From NCBI GenBank assembly GCA_002729315.1, contig PBTW01000053.1, positions 16,949 through 58,475 on the forward strand: 41,527 nt of DNA, written 5' to 3'. Each line of letters begins with the position of its first letter. Position 1 is the first letter of the stretch. A program made the translations under genes and the position numbers. This document shows, in pieces, positions 1 to 9,736 of this stretch. The notes beneath the pieces were generated by a model. The model worked only from the letters and a program-made list of their open reading frames with translations. It made no database searches and had not been told where the DNA came from. This stretch comes from Gammaproteobacteria bacterium. GTDB lineage: Bacteria > Pseudomonadota > Gammaproteobacteria > Pseudomonadales > Pseudohongiellaceae.

Positions 1-368
1 GCCCATACCTGAGTTGCATCAGATCGAGCCAGTAGGCAAGACTTGTTGCGCTTTCCGCCAAACCCGGTTCGAGTCGCTACCGTAAGTCACCAGTTTCCTT
101 TGAGGGAAAGCATGCTACGGGGACGCCCAAAATTTCCAAAAGCTGCGTAAGCTACCAGATTATTTCTGGTGATGCTATAAAAAACACTCCCTCAGCTGTA
201 CAAAGAAACCCGCAATGCAGAAGCGCGATAAGTCGCCAATCTGCAGCCTTTTTAGCGTTCCATCTACTTGATACAAAGGCTTTGCTCTATAATCCAAAAT
301 TATCCAACTGAATTCGTACTGCGTTAGAGACGACGCAGTCCAACAATTTCTATAATTTAAAAGATGTT

Positions 369-1553
369 GTGAACGTAACACCGGACATCCATCAGCCTTC
401 CAAGCTCAAAGAACTGGAGAAAATCAACCCATTTCGGGTCATGACTGTCATGCGTCGCGCGGCTATGCTGGAGGCGGAGGGCAGGAAAATAGTTCACATG
501 GAGGTTGGGGAGCCAGATTTTAATACAGCAACCCCAATTATTGAGTCTGCAAAAAGAGCACTTGACGCCGGCTTTACGCATTATACGGCAGCGGCGGGTA
601 TTGATGAGCTCAGGTGCGCTTTGGCGGATCATTATTTGGAGCGCTACGGTGTCAGAGTGGACAAAGAAAGGATTCTCGTCACGCCCGGTGCCAGTGGCGG
701 TTTAAGCCTCTTGGCCAATCTTCTTGTCGGTGAAGGTGACGGTGTGCTTATCACTGACCCTGCCTACCCATGTGTGCGCAATTTCATCCAGTTGATGAAT
801 GCCAGTCCTCAGTTAGTACCTGTTTACAGGTCGCAAAATTTTCAGCCCACGGTACAGCAGTTCGAAGGTGCTGCGGATTCGAGCACCTCGGGAGTCTGGT
901 TGGCATCCCCGAGTAACCCCACGGGATCAGTCCTTGACCGCGAGGCTCTGACCGGGATCAGCGGCTGGTGCGCCGATAAATCGCTTCATCTTCTGGTTGA
1001 TGAAATCTATCACGGGCTTCACTACGTTGATGACCTGCCCAGTGTGCTGGAGATCGACGACTCTGCGTTTGTGGTAAACAGCTTTTCCAAATATTTTGGC
1101 ATGACCGGCTGGCGCCTTGGTTGGATTGTTGTTCCAGACTACGCAGTCGATAAGGCCAACATACTAGCTCAGAACTTCTATATTTCTCCCTCCTCCATCG
1201 CACAACACGCAGCACTTGCCGGATTTACTGAGGCAGCCCGCCCGATCCTTGAGCAAAGACGACAGCACTTTCGCGAGCGTCGCGATTTTCTCTGTGCCTC
1301 GCTCCAAGAGATCGGATTCATCCTTGCTGAAGAAGTACAGGGTGCCTTTTACGTTTATGCTGATATTTCCGGTTTTTCCGAGAATTCAGAGCAGTTTTGC
1401 CACGACATGCTTGAAAACCATGGCGTCGCAATTACGCCGGGTACCGATTTTGGCGACTTCAAAGCGCGACAATTTGTTCGATTTGCCTTTACAACCAGCA
1501 TGGATGATCTTGCTATCGGCGTTGAGCGTCTGCGTTGGGCTTTGCAGGGATGA
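369..1553 (+). CDS. Class I/II PLP-dependent aminotransferase
   Basis: 394-aa ORF from GTG; EVGEPDFNTATP N-terminus, SNPTGSVL, DEIYHGL and NSFSKYFGMTGWRLGW PLP-lysine motif. Confidence 0.93.
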   Translation: MNVTPDIHQPSKLKELEKINPFRVMTVMRRAAMLEAEGRKIVHMEVGEPDFNTATPIIESAKRALDAGFTHYTAAAGIDELRCALADHYLERYGVRVDKERILVTPGASGGLSLLANLLVGEGDGVLITDPAYPCVRNFIQLMNASPQLVPVYRSQNFQPTVQQFEGAADSSTSGVWLASPSNPTGSVLDREALTGISGWCADKSLHLLVDEIYHGLHYVDDLPSVLEIDDSAFVVNSFSKYFGMTGWRLGWIVVPDYAVDKANILAQNFYISPSSIAQHAALAGFTEAARPILEQRRQHFRERRDFLCASLQEIGFILAEEVQGAFYVYADISGFSENSEQFCHDMLENHGVAITPGTDFGDFKARQFVRFAFTTSMDDLAIGVERLRWALQG

Positions 1554-2275
1554 TTATTGCCCCGCCTCTGCAGCCCGCCCGGCTGATCAAGCGCTATAAA
1601 AGGTTTCTCGCTGACGTTGATCTGCCCGATAAGTCTTCGATCACATTACACTGCCCGAACACGGGGTCAATGAGAAACTGTCTGTATCCGGGCAATCGAA
1701 TCTGGTACTCGGACTCCGGGAATCCAAAAAGGAAATACCCGTGTACTTGGTATTTTATCGAGGATCCTCAGCAAAACATTATTGGCATACACACGGGACT
1801 GTCCAACCGGTTGGCCCGCGAATCCATCCTGTCTGGTCGGATCGTAGAACTTTCCGGTTACGGAAAGGTCATGAGCGAGGTGCGCTACGGTGTTCAAAAA
1901 AGTCGAGTCGACTTCTACCTGTCTGATCATGAAAAAGAGCTACCGGAATGCTATGTCGAGGTGAAGAACGTCAGTTTGTTGTCACAGGATGGGGTCGGCC
2001 TGTTTCCTGATGCGGTGACGCTCCGCGGTCAGAAACATCTGGAAGAGCTCACACTGGTGCGTCGGCTGGGGTATCGCGCAGTGCTGTTGTTCTGTGTTCA
2101 ACATTCAGGTATCACGAGACTGATGCCGGCAGATCAGATAGATCCGGTTTATGGAGCGCTTCTACGAAAAGCCGCGGCAGAAGGTGTCGAGATCCTGGCT
2201 TATGGTGCTCGCTTTGATATGGAGATATCGCGAGTCGAGCTTGATACTGCACTGCCGGTGATTTTAGAAAATTGA
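1550..2275 (+). CDS. sfsA: SfsA family protein (sugar fermentation stimulation protein homolog)
   Basis: LIKRYKRFLADV, HCPNTGSM, YVEVKNVSL and FPDAVTLRGQKHLEEL match SfsA. ATG at 1550 overlaps the upstream stop (ATGA). Confidence 0.92.
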   Translation: MIIAPPLQPARLIKRYKRFLADVDLPDKSSITLHCPNTGSMRNCLYPGNRIWYSDSGNPKRKYPCTWYFIEDPQQNIIGIHTGLSNRLARESILSGRIVELSGYGKVMSEVRYGVQKSRVDFYLSDHEKELPECYVEVKNVSLLSQDGVGLFPDAVTLRGQKHLEELTLVRRLGYRAVLLFCVQHSGITRLMPADQIDPVYGALLRKAAAEGVEILAYGARFDMEISRVELDTALPVILEN

Positions 2276-2285
2276 ATTTGCCGGG

Positions 2286-2630
2286 CTAGAAAGCCATCGG
2301 CTGTTTGAGGCGCGATTCGTCGATCACCAACTCTCCTTCTTGGATCTCGAATGCGATCGCATGCAGGGTCTTGCCCTTGCAGGGGCCGACCAGGCATTGC
2401 CCACTGTCGATCTCAAACAGTGCGCCGTGGGTAGCACAACGGATGAGGGCGCCATCGCCTTCAAGAAATCGATCCTCTTCCCATTCCAGAGGGGTCCCAA
2501 GGTGCGGGCAGCGGTTGTGGTAGAGATGCAGCTGTTTATCCTTCTTTACAGCAAACAGAAACGTACCGTTGACCTCAAAACCTTTCGAGTTGCCTTCCTT
2601 AACGTCCTCTGTTTTGCACAGTGTAATCAT
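2286..2630 (-). CDS. Rieske-type [2Fe-2S] ferredoxin-like protein
   Basis: 114 aa with CPHLGTPLEW...CATHGALFEIDSGQCL (CxH...CxxH). Confidence 0.85.
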   Translation of the reverse strand: MITLCKTEDVKEGNSKGFEVNGTFLFAVKKDKQLHLYHNRCPHLGTPLEWEEDRFLEGDGALIRCATHGALFEIDSGQCLVGPCKGKTLHAIAFEIQEGELVIDESRLKQPMAF

Positions 2631-3901
2631 TAGACCAAGGCCTCTTCAAAATTTCGCAGTAAATCCTCAAGCTCTTCGAGACCAACTGAAAATCTGATCA
2701 TCGAATCAGAAATGCCCATAGCCGCTCTTCGTTCAGCACCTATTTCATGGAATATGGTGTGGGCGACTGGAATTCCGAGGCTGCGGTTGTCTCCCAAATT
2801 ACTCGAAGATACAACGGTATCCATGTGGTTGAGGAACTCAAAACAGTCCAGTTCGTCGGCCAGCTCTACTGAAAAAATTGCCCCATATTTCTTGAATAGA
2901 TTCCCCGCTCTCTGGTTTTGAGGATGGGAATTGAGTCCGGGGTAGAAGGTCTTTTTAATTCTTGGGTGCGATTCGCAAAACTCAGCAAGCGCCAGTGCGT
3001 TGTCGCACGCACGATCCATTCGGAGCGGCAGCGTTTCAGATCCTACGGCCAGGTGGTGTGCCGCTTCAGGGCCGAGCGTGCCGCCCATGTCTCGCAGCCC
3101 TTTTTTCTTAATCTGAGTGATACCCCACGTCGAGTGATCATCAGATTTACAAGTGTCGAGAATATTGGGATAGCAATCCCAATTGAAGCAACCCGTGTCC
3201 GTTACGGTACCCCCAAGCGCATTGCCATGCCCCCCGATGTATTTGGTAAGCGCATTAACGGATAAACCTGCGTTTACTGAACGCGGGAGAAAGAGATGCG
3301 GTGATGTCATCGTATTGTCTATCACATAGAGGATGGAGTGCGTGCTGCAGAGCTCCCCAATGGCTTCAAGATCTGCAATCTGGGTTGTCGGGTTCGCGAT
3401 TGTTTCGGCGAATACGACTCGGGTGTTGTTCTTTACGGCGGCGGCTACATTTGACACATCGGTGGCATCGACAAAACTAACTTCAATGCCGAATCGTTCC
3501 AGTGTGGTGAAGAAGCTGGCCGTGTTGCCAAATAAAAAGGCGCTCGCGATAAGGTGGTCTCCCGACCTCAAAAGGGCAAGCATCGTCGAGGTAATTGCCG
3601 CCATTCCAGTAGCAAACGCAACGCTGGCTCTACCGTTCTCCATTTTTGTAATGCGATTCTGAAGCGCGGTCACAGTAGGGTTCAGCTGTCGACCGTAGTT
3701 GTAGCCATCACGCACGCCCTGAAACACTTCGGCTAGATGGTGCGAATCCTCATAACCGTAGGCAACCGACAGGTGTATGGCTTTGTGGAGAACGCCATGC
3801 TCCGGAGAGTCTTCGCGGTCGGAATGTAAGTTCGTAGTAAAAAAGCCTTTTTTAGGCATGGCTGCTTTAGCTCTTATCGTTAAAAAGTACTGTTTGATCA
3901 A
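2630..3901 (-). CDS. Cys/Met metabolism PLP enzyme (cystathionine gamma-synthase / O-acylhomoserine sulfhydrylase family)
   Basis: YGRQLNPTVTALQNRITKMENG, ATGMAAIT and NALTKYIGGHGNALGG PLP motif; true start may be the internal MPKKGFFTTNLHSD. Confidence 0.88.
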   Translation of the reverse strand: MIKQYFLTIRAKAAMPKKGFFTTNLHSDREDSPEHGVLHKAIHLSVAYGYEDSHHLAEVFQGVRDGYNYGRQLNPTVTALQNRITKMENGRASVAFATGMAAITSTMLALLRSGDHLIASAFLFGNTASFFTTLERFGIEVSFVDATDVSNVAAAVKNNTRVVFAETIANPTTQIADLEAIGELCSTHSILYVIDNTMTSPHLFLPRSVNAGLSVNALTKYIGGHGNALGGTVTDTGCFNWDCYPNILDTCKSDDHSTWGITQIKKKGLRDMGGTLGPEAAHHLAVGSETLPLRMDRACDNALALAEFCESHPRIKKTFYPGLNSHPQNQRAGNLFKKYGAIFSVELADELDCFEFLNHMDTVVSSSNLGDNRSLGIPVAHTIFHEIGAERRAAMGISDSMIRFSVGLEELEDLLRNFEEALV

Positions 3902-4269
3902 ATTGCTCGCGGTTTATCCAATCGCAGAATCGGTATTGTAAGTTCCCTCTTCACTAGCTGTCTAACGACGATATGCAACTCAGGCAAAATGCCGACTCAG
4001 GCTGCGCACCAAGTCTCACATATCCAGACGGTTCCTCGCATTTGCGGAACTAGCCAAAACCTTCAGTCTCAGAGAGTTTAAGTGGCTACTTATTGTTGCA
4101 GCAGCGTATCCATTATTGAGACTCTGCCCAGCAGGGTTTGATCAATTGCTAAAGGCTTCAGGGCGTCGCAAAATTCATTGAGCTGCGATGCAAGTATTTT
4201 CTTTTTTTGACAACAAGTTGAACAGCTCTCTGATTTGCGCTCTGCTTCGGTCGGCATTTAATCGTCAAC

Positions 4270-5592
4270 TTATTGCTGATCTGCAAAAAATGGGCGCTCC
4301 GCAATCATCGTCTGAATTTCGCGTAAGCGCTGCGCAAATTCAAGGCTGCTTCGATCACGATACCGATCTGAAAAAGCTTCCTCGGTAATCCCATCCCGGT
4401 TATTGCCCACGGCAGGCATGTATTCGGAGTCGTCTGTAAGCGTAATAACCCGCCGCTGAAATTCCAACGCGGATGCGTCATTTCTCGTCGCGAATTCTGC
4501 CAGGGCGACCCCGACGGAATTCGCGGTCAAATCTGAAAAGCTGAAGCCAGTCCGATACCGGGCATCGTACGCTTCCTTGATGTTTGAGAGAAGTTGCGCC
4601 AGTTCCGCGCCGGCCGAAGCAGAAATGGCAGCGATGCTTGCAACATGTTGAGCCAGATCTTCGCGCTGCTGCAGGCGTACCTCCACAGGTCTGGCTTTTG
4701 CCATTCCCTGGACGTTTGTAAAGCCTGTCGTGGAGTCAATGTCTTCTCTGTTTAAGTAAATGGAGAGCGCCTGAAAAGCGGCTCTATTTTCTGCAGCAGG
4801 TTTTCCCGACACTGCGCTTTCTTCCCTGACCGCTGTGAACAGCGGAACCAGCAAGGTGTATAGCGGTACTGCGCGAATGTCGGACGGAATGGCTGCGATG
4901 GTGCTACTTATCAGTGTACCGTAGTGAGCAATGCGTCTGCGGTCTTCATCCGAGACAAACAATTGCTGAATCTGGTTGCTTAGCCCTGCAATCAACTCCG
5001 ACTGCCACTGAATGTCGAAGTTCACTGCTGCCGGTGAAATTCGCAAATTGCTGACTCGTTCGGCTAGCTCCTCCAGTCCTGTTCTGGCCGGATCAGCAGC
5101 CACCATATTCTCAATCACAAGATTCAGTAACGGATCGATTAGGCTTGCTGGCACCGACAGTTTGCCCAGCGTAAGTTGCTGGATCTTCAAACGCCCTTGC
5201 TCCAGGCCGAGGGTGCTCTCCATTTTGAGGAAAAAGCGGGATGGGAAGTCAAGCAGGCCGATGTTCGCATCCACGTGGAGTTGTCCGTCGGACAGCACTA
5301 TCTGAACAGTCCATGGGCGCGACGGTACAAGCAACTGTGCGCTATAGCGCAGCAATAAGTGAAGCTCCTCGGCATCAAGGGTGATTGATTTTTGGCTGGC
5401 GCGGGAGGTCGATTCAGGTGCGTTCTCCAGCAAAATATCCTCGAGTTCATTTAATTCAGACGGAGATAGCGCGGGCAGCGGGGCCAGTGAGGGTTCAGAG
5501 TCAAGCACGAGGAGCAGCAGCACGACCGGCAAACTGATCAATGAGACTAAAAGGGGCATCACAGCCCTGCGAAAGACGTTGAGTTTTGCCAT
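4270..5592 (-). CDS. Conserved hypothetical envelope protein with N-terminal membrane segment
   Basis: 440-aa ORF; hydrophobic N-terminus (VMPLLVSLISLPVVLLLLVL) followed by a beta-rich-looking region. Confidence 0.75.
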   Translation of the reverse strand: MAKLNVFRRAVMPLLVSLISLPVVLLLLVLDSEPSLAPLPALSPSELNELEDILLENAPESTSRASQKSITLDAEELHLLLRYSAQLLVPSRPWTVQIVLSDGQLHVDANIGLLDFPSRFFLKMESTLGLEQGRLKIQQLTLGKLSVPASLIDPLLNLVIENMVAADPARTGLEELAERVSNLRISPAAVNFDIQWQSELIAGLSNQIQQLFVSDEDRRRIAHYGTLISSTIAAIPSDIRAVPLYTLLVPLFTAVREESAVSGKPAAENRAAFQALSIYLNREDIDSTTGFTNVQGMAKARPVEVRLQQREDLAQHVASIAAISASAGAELAQLLSNIKEAYDARYRTGFSFSDLTANSVGVALAEFATRNDASALEFQRRVITLTDDSEYMPAVGNNRDGITEEAFSDRYRDRSSLEFAQRLREIQTMIAERPFFADQQ

Positions 5593-5867
5593 TTTTGACT
5601 ACATCCCGGAATACACTGAGGGATTAATCCTGAGGACATCTGGCCAGTTGAGTTTCTGCTGAAATCGGGGTGCGACGTCTAAAGTGATCAGTTTACTGTC
5701 TATGTGACAATTTTCGAAAGGAAACTGGTGAAAAACTTTGAAACCTAGAAATTTATACAGCAAACAAATTCATAAATCTGCAGCTTGGCGCTATCATCTA
5801 CTAAGAGACCGTAAACGGTTTTCTCGAATGACACAGATCAGCAAAAATTCAGAGCAAGGAGTGGTGA

Positions 5868-6518
5868 ATGTACAGAAGTTTTAAGAGTGGCTCAGGTCTG
5901 TGTAGCCTTCTTGCCCACTGGCGCCTACTAGTCTGCGGAGTTCTGCTGTCAGCGGTTACTGCCTGTGGCTCGCAGTCGGCGCGCGAAGAAATGGTCGCCG
6001 AGGCCAAAGTGGCAAATGTGGCGGCAGAGCAGGCAGCAGCAAGGGAGGCGGCCGAGATCGAGAGGGAACGGATAGAGGCCAAGGAGCGTCAACGACTTGC
6101 GGAAGCTGAGGAAAGGGAACGTCGCCGACTTGCTCAGGAAAGGCAGGCAGCGGAGGCGGAAGCCCGTAATGAGGCCCAACGGTTGGCTCGCGAGGAGGCA
6201 GATCGCGCCGAGCGCGGACGCCAGGCCGCAATTGCGGCGGCCCGCGCCCGGCGACAAGAAAAAATGGACCGGATTGCAGCGCTCGAGCAGCAAATCGCAG
6301 ATATTCAGGCCGAGATTGTTTCGGACTCTGAGCAGGCGCTGGTCATGCAGCAAGCGATAGCAGCGGCCGAAGAATTGTTGGCGGCACTGACTAATGAGAT
6401 TGCGAAATACGAGCTGACCGATGAGTCTGGCAACACGCTCGAACCGCTGTCCAAAGACCTCATAGCGGAGTTGGAAGCGAGAAAGGATGAACTCGTCGAT
6501 CAGGCGCGGGGGCTCTGA
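5868..6518 (+). CDS. Putative lipoprotein with long charged coiled coil
   Basis: Lipobox-like LLSAVTAC, then an Ala/Glu/Arg-rich heptad-like region (EIERERIEAKERQRLAEAEERERRRLAQERQAAEAEA). Confidence 0.75.
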   Translation: MYRSFKSGSGLCSLLAHWRLLVCGVLLSAVTACGSQSAREEMVAEAKVANVAAEQAAAREAAEIERERIEAKERQRLAEAEERERRRLAQERQAAEAEARNEAQRLAREEADRAERGRQAAIAAARARRQEKMDRIAALEQQIADIQAEIVSDSEQALVMQQAIAAAEELLAALTNEIAKYELTDESGNTLEPLSKDLIAELEARKDELVDQARGL

Positions 6519-6857
6519 TTCCGGAAGCTGATGAGTAACTACGTCCTGGATTTCCAAGCCCGCAAATCGTAACAAGTTGAAGAGCGAAAAGAAGCTCGTA
6601 TCAATACCCGAAAGCAGGCCTTCCGCGAGGCCAGGGGCGAATCCGACACTAAAGCGTCCAAAAACAAGTGAAAGCGAAGCCGCAAAAAATCTCGATATGC
6701 ACCCGTCAAAGCCTCACCCAACCAGCGCGCAGGTGAACCCATCAATGCCCGAATTACCAGTCGTGCCGCGACTTCCAGCCTTTGTTTGTCATCGGCGTTG
6801 TGGTACAGTTCGCGCCTTTGATTTTCCACAATAACTCAAAAGGGGAGAGACACGTAG

Positions 6858-8987
6858 ATGTCGGGGATCACGATAACAGTCACTACGATGCTGTCGCTGC
6901 TAGGCTTGGGAATCGCATTCTATTACATGCGAAAGGTTACGTCTGTGCCAGTGGATCAGGGCCTGGATGAGAGGGACGGCGAGCGCCTCAGATTCATTCA
7001 CGGTGCAATCGCCGATGGTGCGATGGCCTTTCTTAAGCAAGAATATAAGTTTCTCGTGATCTTCATGGTGGTGTTTGCGGCGATTATTGCCATCTTGATC
7101 GACGACTCCCACACGCCGGATTACCGCGAGGGGGTTTATACCGCGATTGCGTTTCTTTTCGGGGCAGCAATCTCGATTGCGTCCGGCTATATCGGCATGA
7201 TGGTTGCCACACAAGGTAATGCACGAACAACCGTTGCTGCCAAAAAGAATATCTCTGAAGCCTTCGACATGGCGATCAACGCAGGCGCCGTGATGGGTTT
7301 CGCGCTGGTTGGCCTCGCTGCCCTCGGTCTGGTAACTATATATGTGGTAATGAGTTCATTGCTGTCGGGACTGGGCCCTGAAAACAACCATATCCTGATG
7401 GAAGTCATCGCAGGCTTTGGTCTGGGGGGCTCGACCATTGCACTGTTCGCGCGGGTTGGTGGAGGTATCTTCACGAAGGCCGCCGACGTCGGTGCGGATC
7501 TGGTAGGTAAAGTTGAGAAGGGAATTCCTGAAGATGATCCCCGCAATCCCGCCGTTATTGCCGATAATGTTGGTGATAACGTGGGAGATGTCGCGGGCAT
7601 GGGTGCTGACTTGTTTGGTTCTTGCGCCGAGTCCACCTGCGCAGCGATGGTAATCAGCGCAGTTGTATTCGCCGCTGATCCCAATGCGCTGCTTTATCCG
7701 ATTCTTATCACGGCTGTCGGAATTCCGGTGAGCCTAGTGACGAAGCTGCTTATTGGAGTCAAGACTGAAGAAGATGTCGCTCCCGCATTGCGGAAGCTGT
7801 TGATTATCTCCAGTGTCCTGATGGCGATAGTGATGTTCTTCTTCACTATGGCCTTGGTGCCTGAATTTTTTGAGCTCAATGGTGAACAATACACTAACAT
7901 GGGCGTTTACTGGTGTTTCCTGTCGGGCCTTATTGCCGGTTTGGCGGTTGGTCTTCTGACTGACTACTACACATCAGACAACTATAAGCCGGTTCAGGAA
8001 CTGGCCGGGTCTTGCGAGACAGGTGTGGCTACGAACATCATATTCGGGCTGTCTCTGGGTTATAAAAGTACGGTCTATCCGTATCTCTGCATAGCGGCAA
8101 GTATTTTTATTTCTTGGGGGCTTGCCGGCATGTATGGTGTGGCGATTGCCTCTCTGGGGATGTTGGGTACGCTGGTAATTGCCTTGATGATCGATGCTTA
8201 TGGCCCGGTCGCTGACAATGCCGGTGGAATTGCCGAGATGGTCGGCCTCGAAAGCGCGGTCAGAGAGCGCACAGACATTCTGGACTCAGCTGGCAATACC
8301 ACAGCGGCGATAGGAAAGGGGTTTGCCATCGGAGCGGCCATTCTCACCTCTCTTGCCTTGTTTGCCGCTTTCATCACAGCTGCATCAAACCTCCAGGGCG
8401 AGCCGATTACCATGAGTCTTCTTGATCCCCTGGTTTACACGAGCGTGTTCGTCGGTGCGGTTCTGCCGTTCCTGTTCATGGCGATGACCATGCGTTCAGT
8501 GGGTGACGCTGCGTTTGAGATGATTGAAGAAGTGCGCCGCCAGTTTCGCGAAATTCCGGGCATTATGGAAGGTACTGGTACTCCTGACTATGCGCAGTGT
8601 GTCGCAATCTCGACCAATGCCGCCCTGAAGGAGATGATTGCGCCCGGTGTACTGATCATGGGTTCTCCAATTGTTGCAGGCTTCCTGTTCGGCGTTGAAG
8701 CTGTGGCCGGGGTTCTGGCCGGTTCGCTGGTTGTGGGCGGTGTTCTCGCGATCTCAGCCTCGAATAGCGGCGGTGCATGGGACAACGCCAAAAAGTATAT
8801 TGAAGCAGGCAACCATGGTGGTAAGGGTTCGGAAGAGCATAAAGCTGCTGTGGTTGGAGACACCGTGGGTGATCCTCTTAAGGACACTTCCGGACCATCG
8901 CTCAACATCCTGATTAAGCTGTCAGCGATTTTGAGCCTGGTTTTCGCGCCTTTCTTCGTACAATACGGCGGTATCCTAGTGGGCTAA
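6858..8987 (+). CDS. hppA: Membrane-bound, K+-dependent-type pyrophosphatase (energy-conserving ion pump)
   Basis: 709 aa; [46 protein letters not shown] signature; [10 protein letters not shown]. Confidence 0.97.
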   Translation: MSGITITVTTMLSLLGLGIAFYYMRKVTSVPVDQGLDERDGERLRFIHGAIADGAMAFLKQEYKFLVIFMVVFAAIIAILIDDSHTPDYREGVYTAIAFLFGAAISIASGYIGMMVATQGNARTTVAAKKNISEAFDMAINAGAVMGFALVGLAALGLVTIYVVMSSLLSGLGPENNHILMEVIAGFGLGGSTIALFARVGGGIFTKAADVGADLVGKVEKGIPEDDPRNPAVIADNVGDNVGDVAGMGADLFGSCAESTCAAMVISAVVFAADPNALLYPILITAVGIPVSLVTKLLIGVKTEEDVAPALRKLLIISSVLMAIVMFFFTMALVPEFFELNGEQYTNMGVYWCFLSGLIAGLAVGLLTDYYTSDNYKPVQELAGSCETGVATNIIFGLSLGYKSTVYPYLCIAASIFISWGLAGMYGVAIASLGMLGTLVIALMIDAYGPVADNAGGIAEMVGLESAVRERTDILDSAGNTTAAIGKGFAIGAAILTSLALFAAFITAASNLQGEPITMSLLDPLVYTSVFVGAVLPFLFMAMTMRSVGDAAFEMIEEVRRQFREIPGIMEGTGTPDYAQCVAISTNAALKEMIAPGVLIMGSPIVAGFLFGVEAVAGVLAGSLVVGGVLAISASNSGGAWDNAKKYIEAGNHGGKGSEEHKAAVVGDTVGDPLKDTSGPSLNILIKLSAILSLVFAPFFVQYGGILVG

Positions 8988-9042
8988 TCACGGGCAGAAC
9001 CCGAGCGCTCACTAGCAGAGTGCAGAGCGAAAGTTCTTGCAT

Positions 9043-9070
9043 AAATAAGGGGGTGTCAGCCCCCTTATTT
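9043..9070. terminator. Hairpin terminator between convergent genes
   Basis: Perfect 11-bp inverted repeat AAATAAGGGGG-TGTCAG-CCCCCTTATTT; A/T-flanked on both sides, so usable from both strands. Confidence 0.8.
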
Positions 9071-9082
9071 CTGCTCGAAGAC

Positions 9083-9613
9083 TCAGTCTTGTCGCGTTTC
9101 GAAGTGGTACAGGATCCAGCTCTCTTCGGTCTTACTCACGTCAATCGAGTCTCCCTTGACCTCTCGCCATCGCATGCTGATTGTTTCAACACATTGGTAA
9201 ATTCTGAAGGAATCGGTGTTCTCTATAATCAGGTTTCTGACTGAAGGATTGAGCGTGTAGTTAGACACCTCAGCCAGTCTCCAGTTGCTGTCCATCGTGC
9301 GGCGGATGCATTCATTGTTCGAAAGAAGATCTGTGTAGCGGAACTCGGTCTCAGCGTAGCGTCCAGCAGGAACGGCCAACCCGATCTTGAGGAGAATATC
9401 ATCATCAGCAACTTCTGGTGTTTTGAGGAATCTGACCTCCTCTAGTACCACGCTTACATTGCTCTGATTGCTCACCACCAAGCGTAATCCATCGTCAGTG
9501 TTCTCGCCCCATGCAGCAGAATAGAACGCAAATTTAAGTTCGTCCTCTCCCCCAAGGCCCGCTGAAAACGCAGGCGCTGTTAGCATAATCAGCAATAATC
9601 TTAGTGATCTCAT
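9083..9613 (-). CDS. Hypothetical secreted protein
   Basis: 176-aa ORF with signal-peptide-like N-terminus MRSLRLLLIMLTAPAFSAG; convergent with hppA. Confidence 0.65.
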   Translation of the reverse strand: MRSLRLLLIMLTAPAFSAGLGGEDELKFAFYSAAWGENTDDGLRLVVSNQSNVSVVLEEVRFLKTPEVADDDILLKIGLAVPAGRYAETEFRYTDLLSNNECIRRTMDSNWRLAEVSNYTLNPSVRNLIIENTDSFRIYQCVETISMRWREVKGDSIDVSKTEESWILYHFETRQD

Positions 9614-9736
9614 GCCATTTATTCTATCGAGCCTGATTGCTCCGTGTCATGACTATTTTATTTTTAGCGGCTAATCACTGATAATTCTCGCCCGGCAGGA
9701 CCTGCAATCTCCGGTTTATTAGCAAAAGGATTTCTG

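Noticed and set aside
60-80. tRNA T-loop-like GGTTCGAGTC near the window start
   Set aside because: Flanking bases do not form a T-stem and no anticodon or acceptor arm can be built.
87-101. 15-bp inverted match TCACCAGTTTCCTTT (87-101) to AAAGGAAACTGGTGA (5717-5731)
   Set aside because: About one such 15-mer match is expected by chance in a 41-kb window; no flanking element features.
1-110. Short minus-strand frame GTG...VTYGSDSNRVWRKAQQVLPTGSI* near the left edge, with an AAGGA upstream
   Set aside because: Hits a TGA about 20 nt from the window edge; too little sequence to identify.
5949-6575. 208-aa minus-strand ORF opposite the coiled-coil lipoprotein
   Set aside because: Antisense ORF produced by biased codon composition (Ala/Glu/Arg-rich sense strand); no domain signature.
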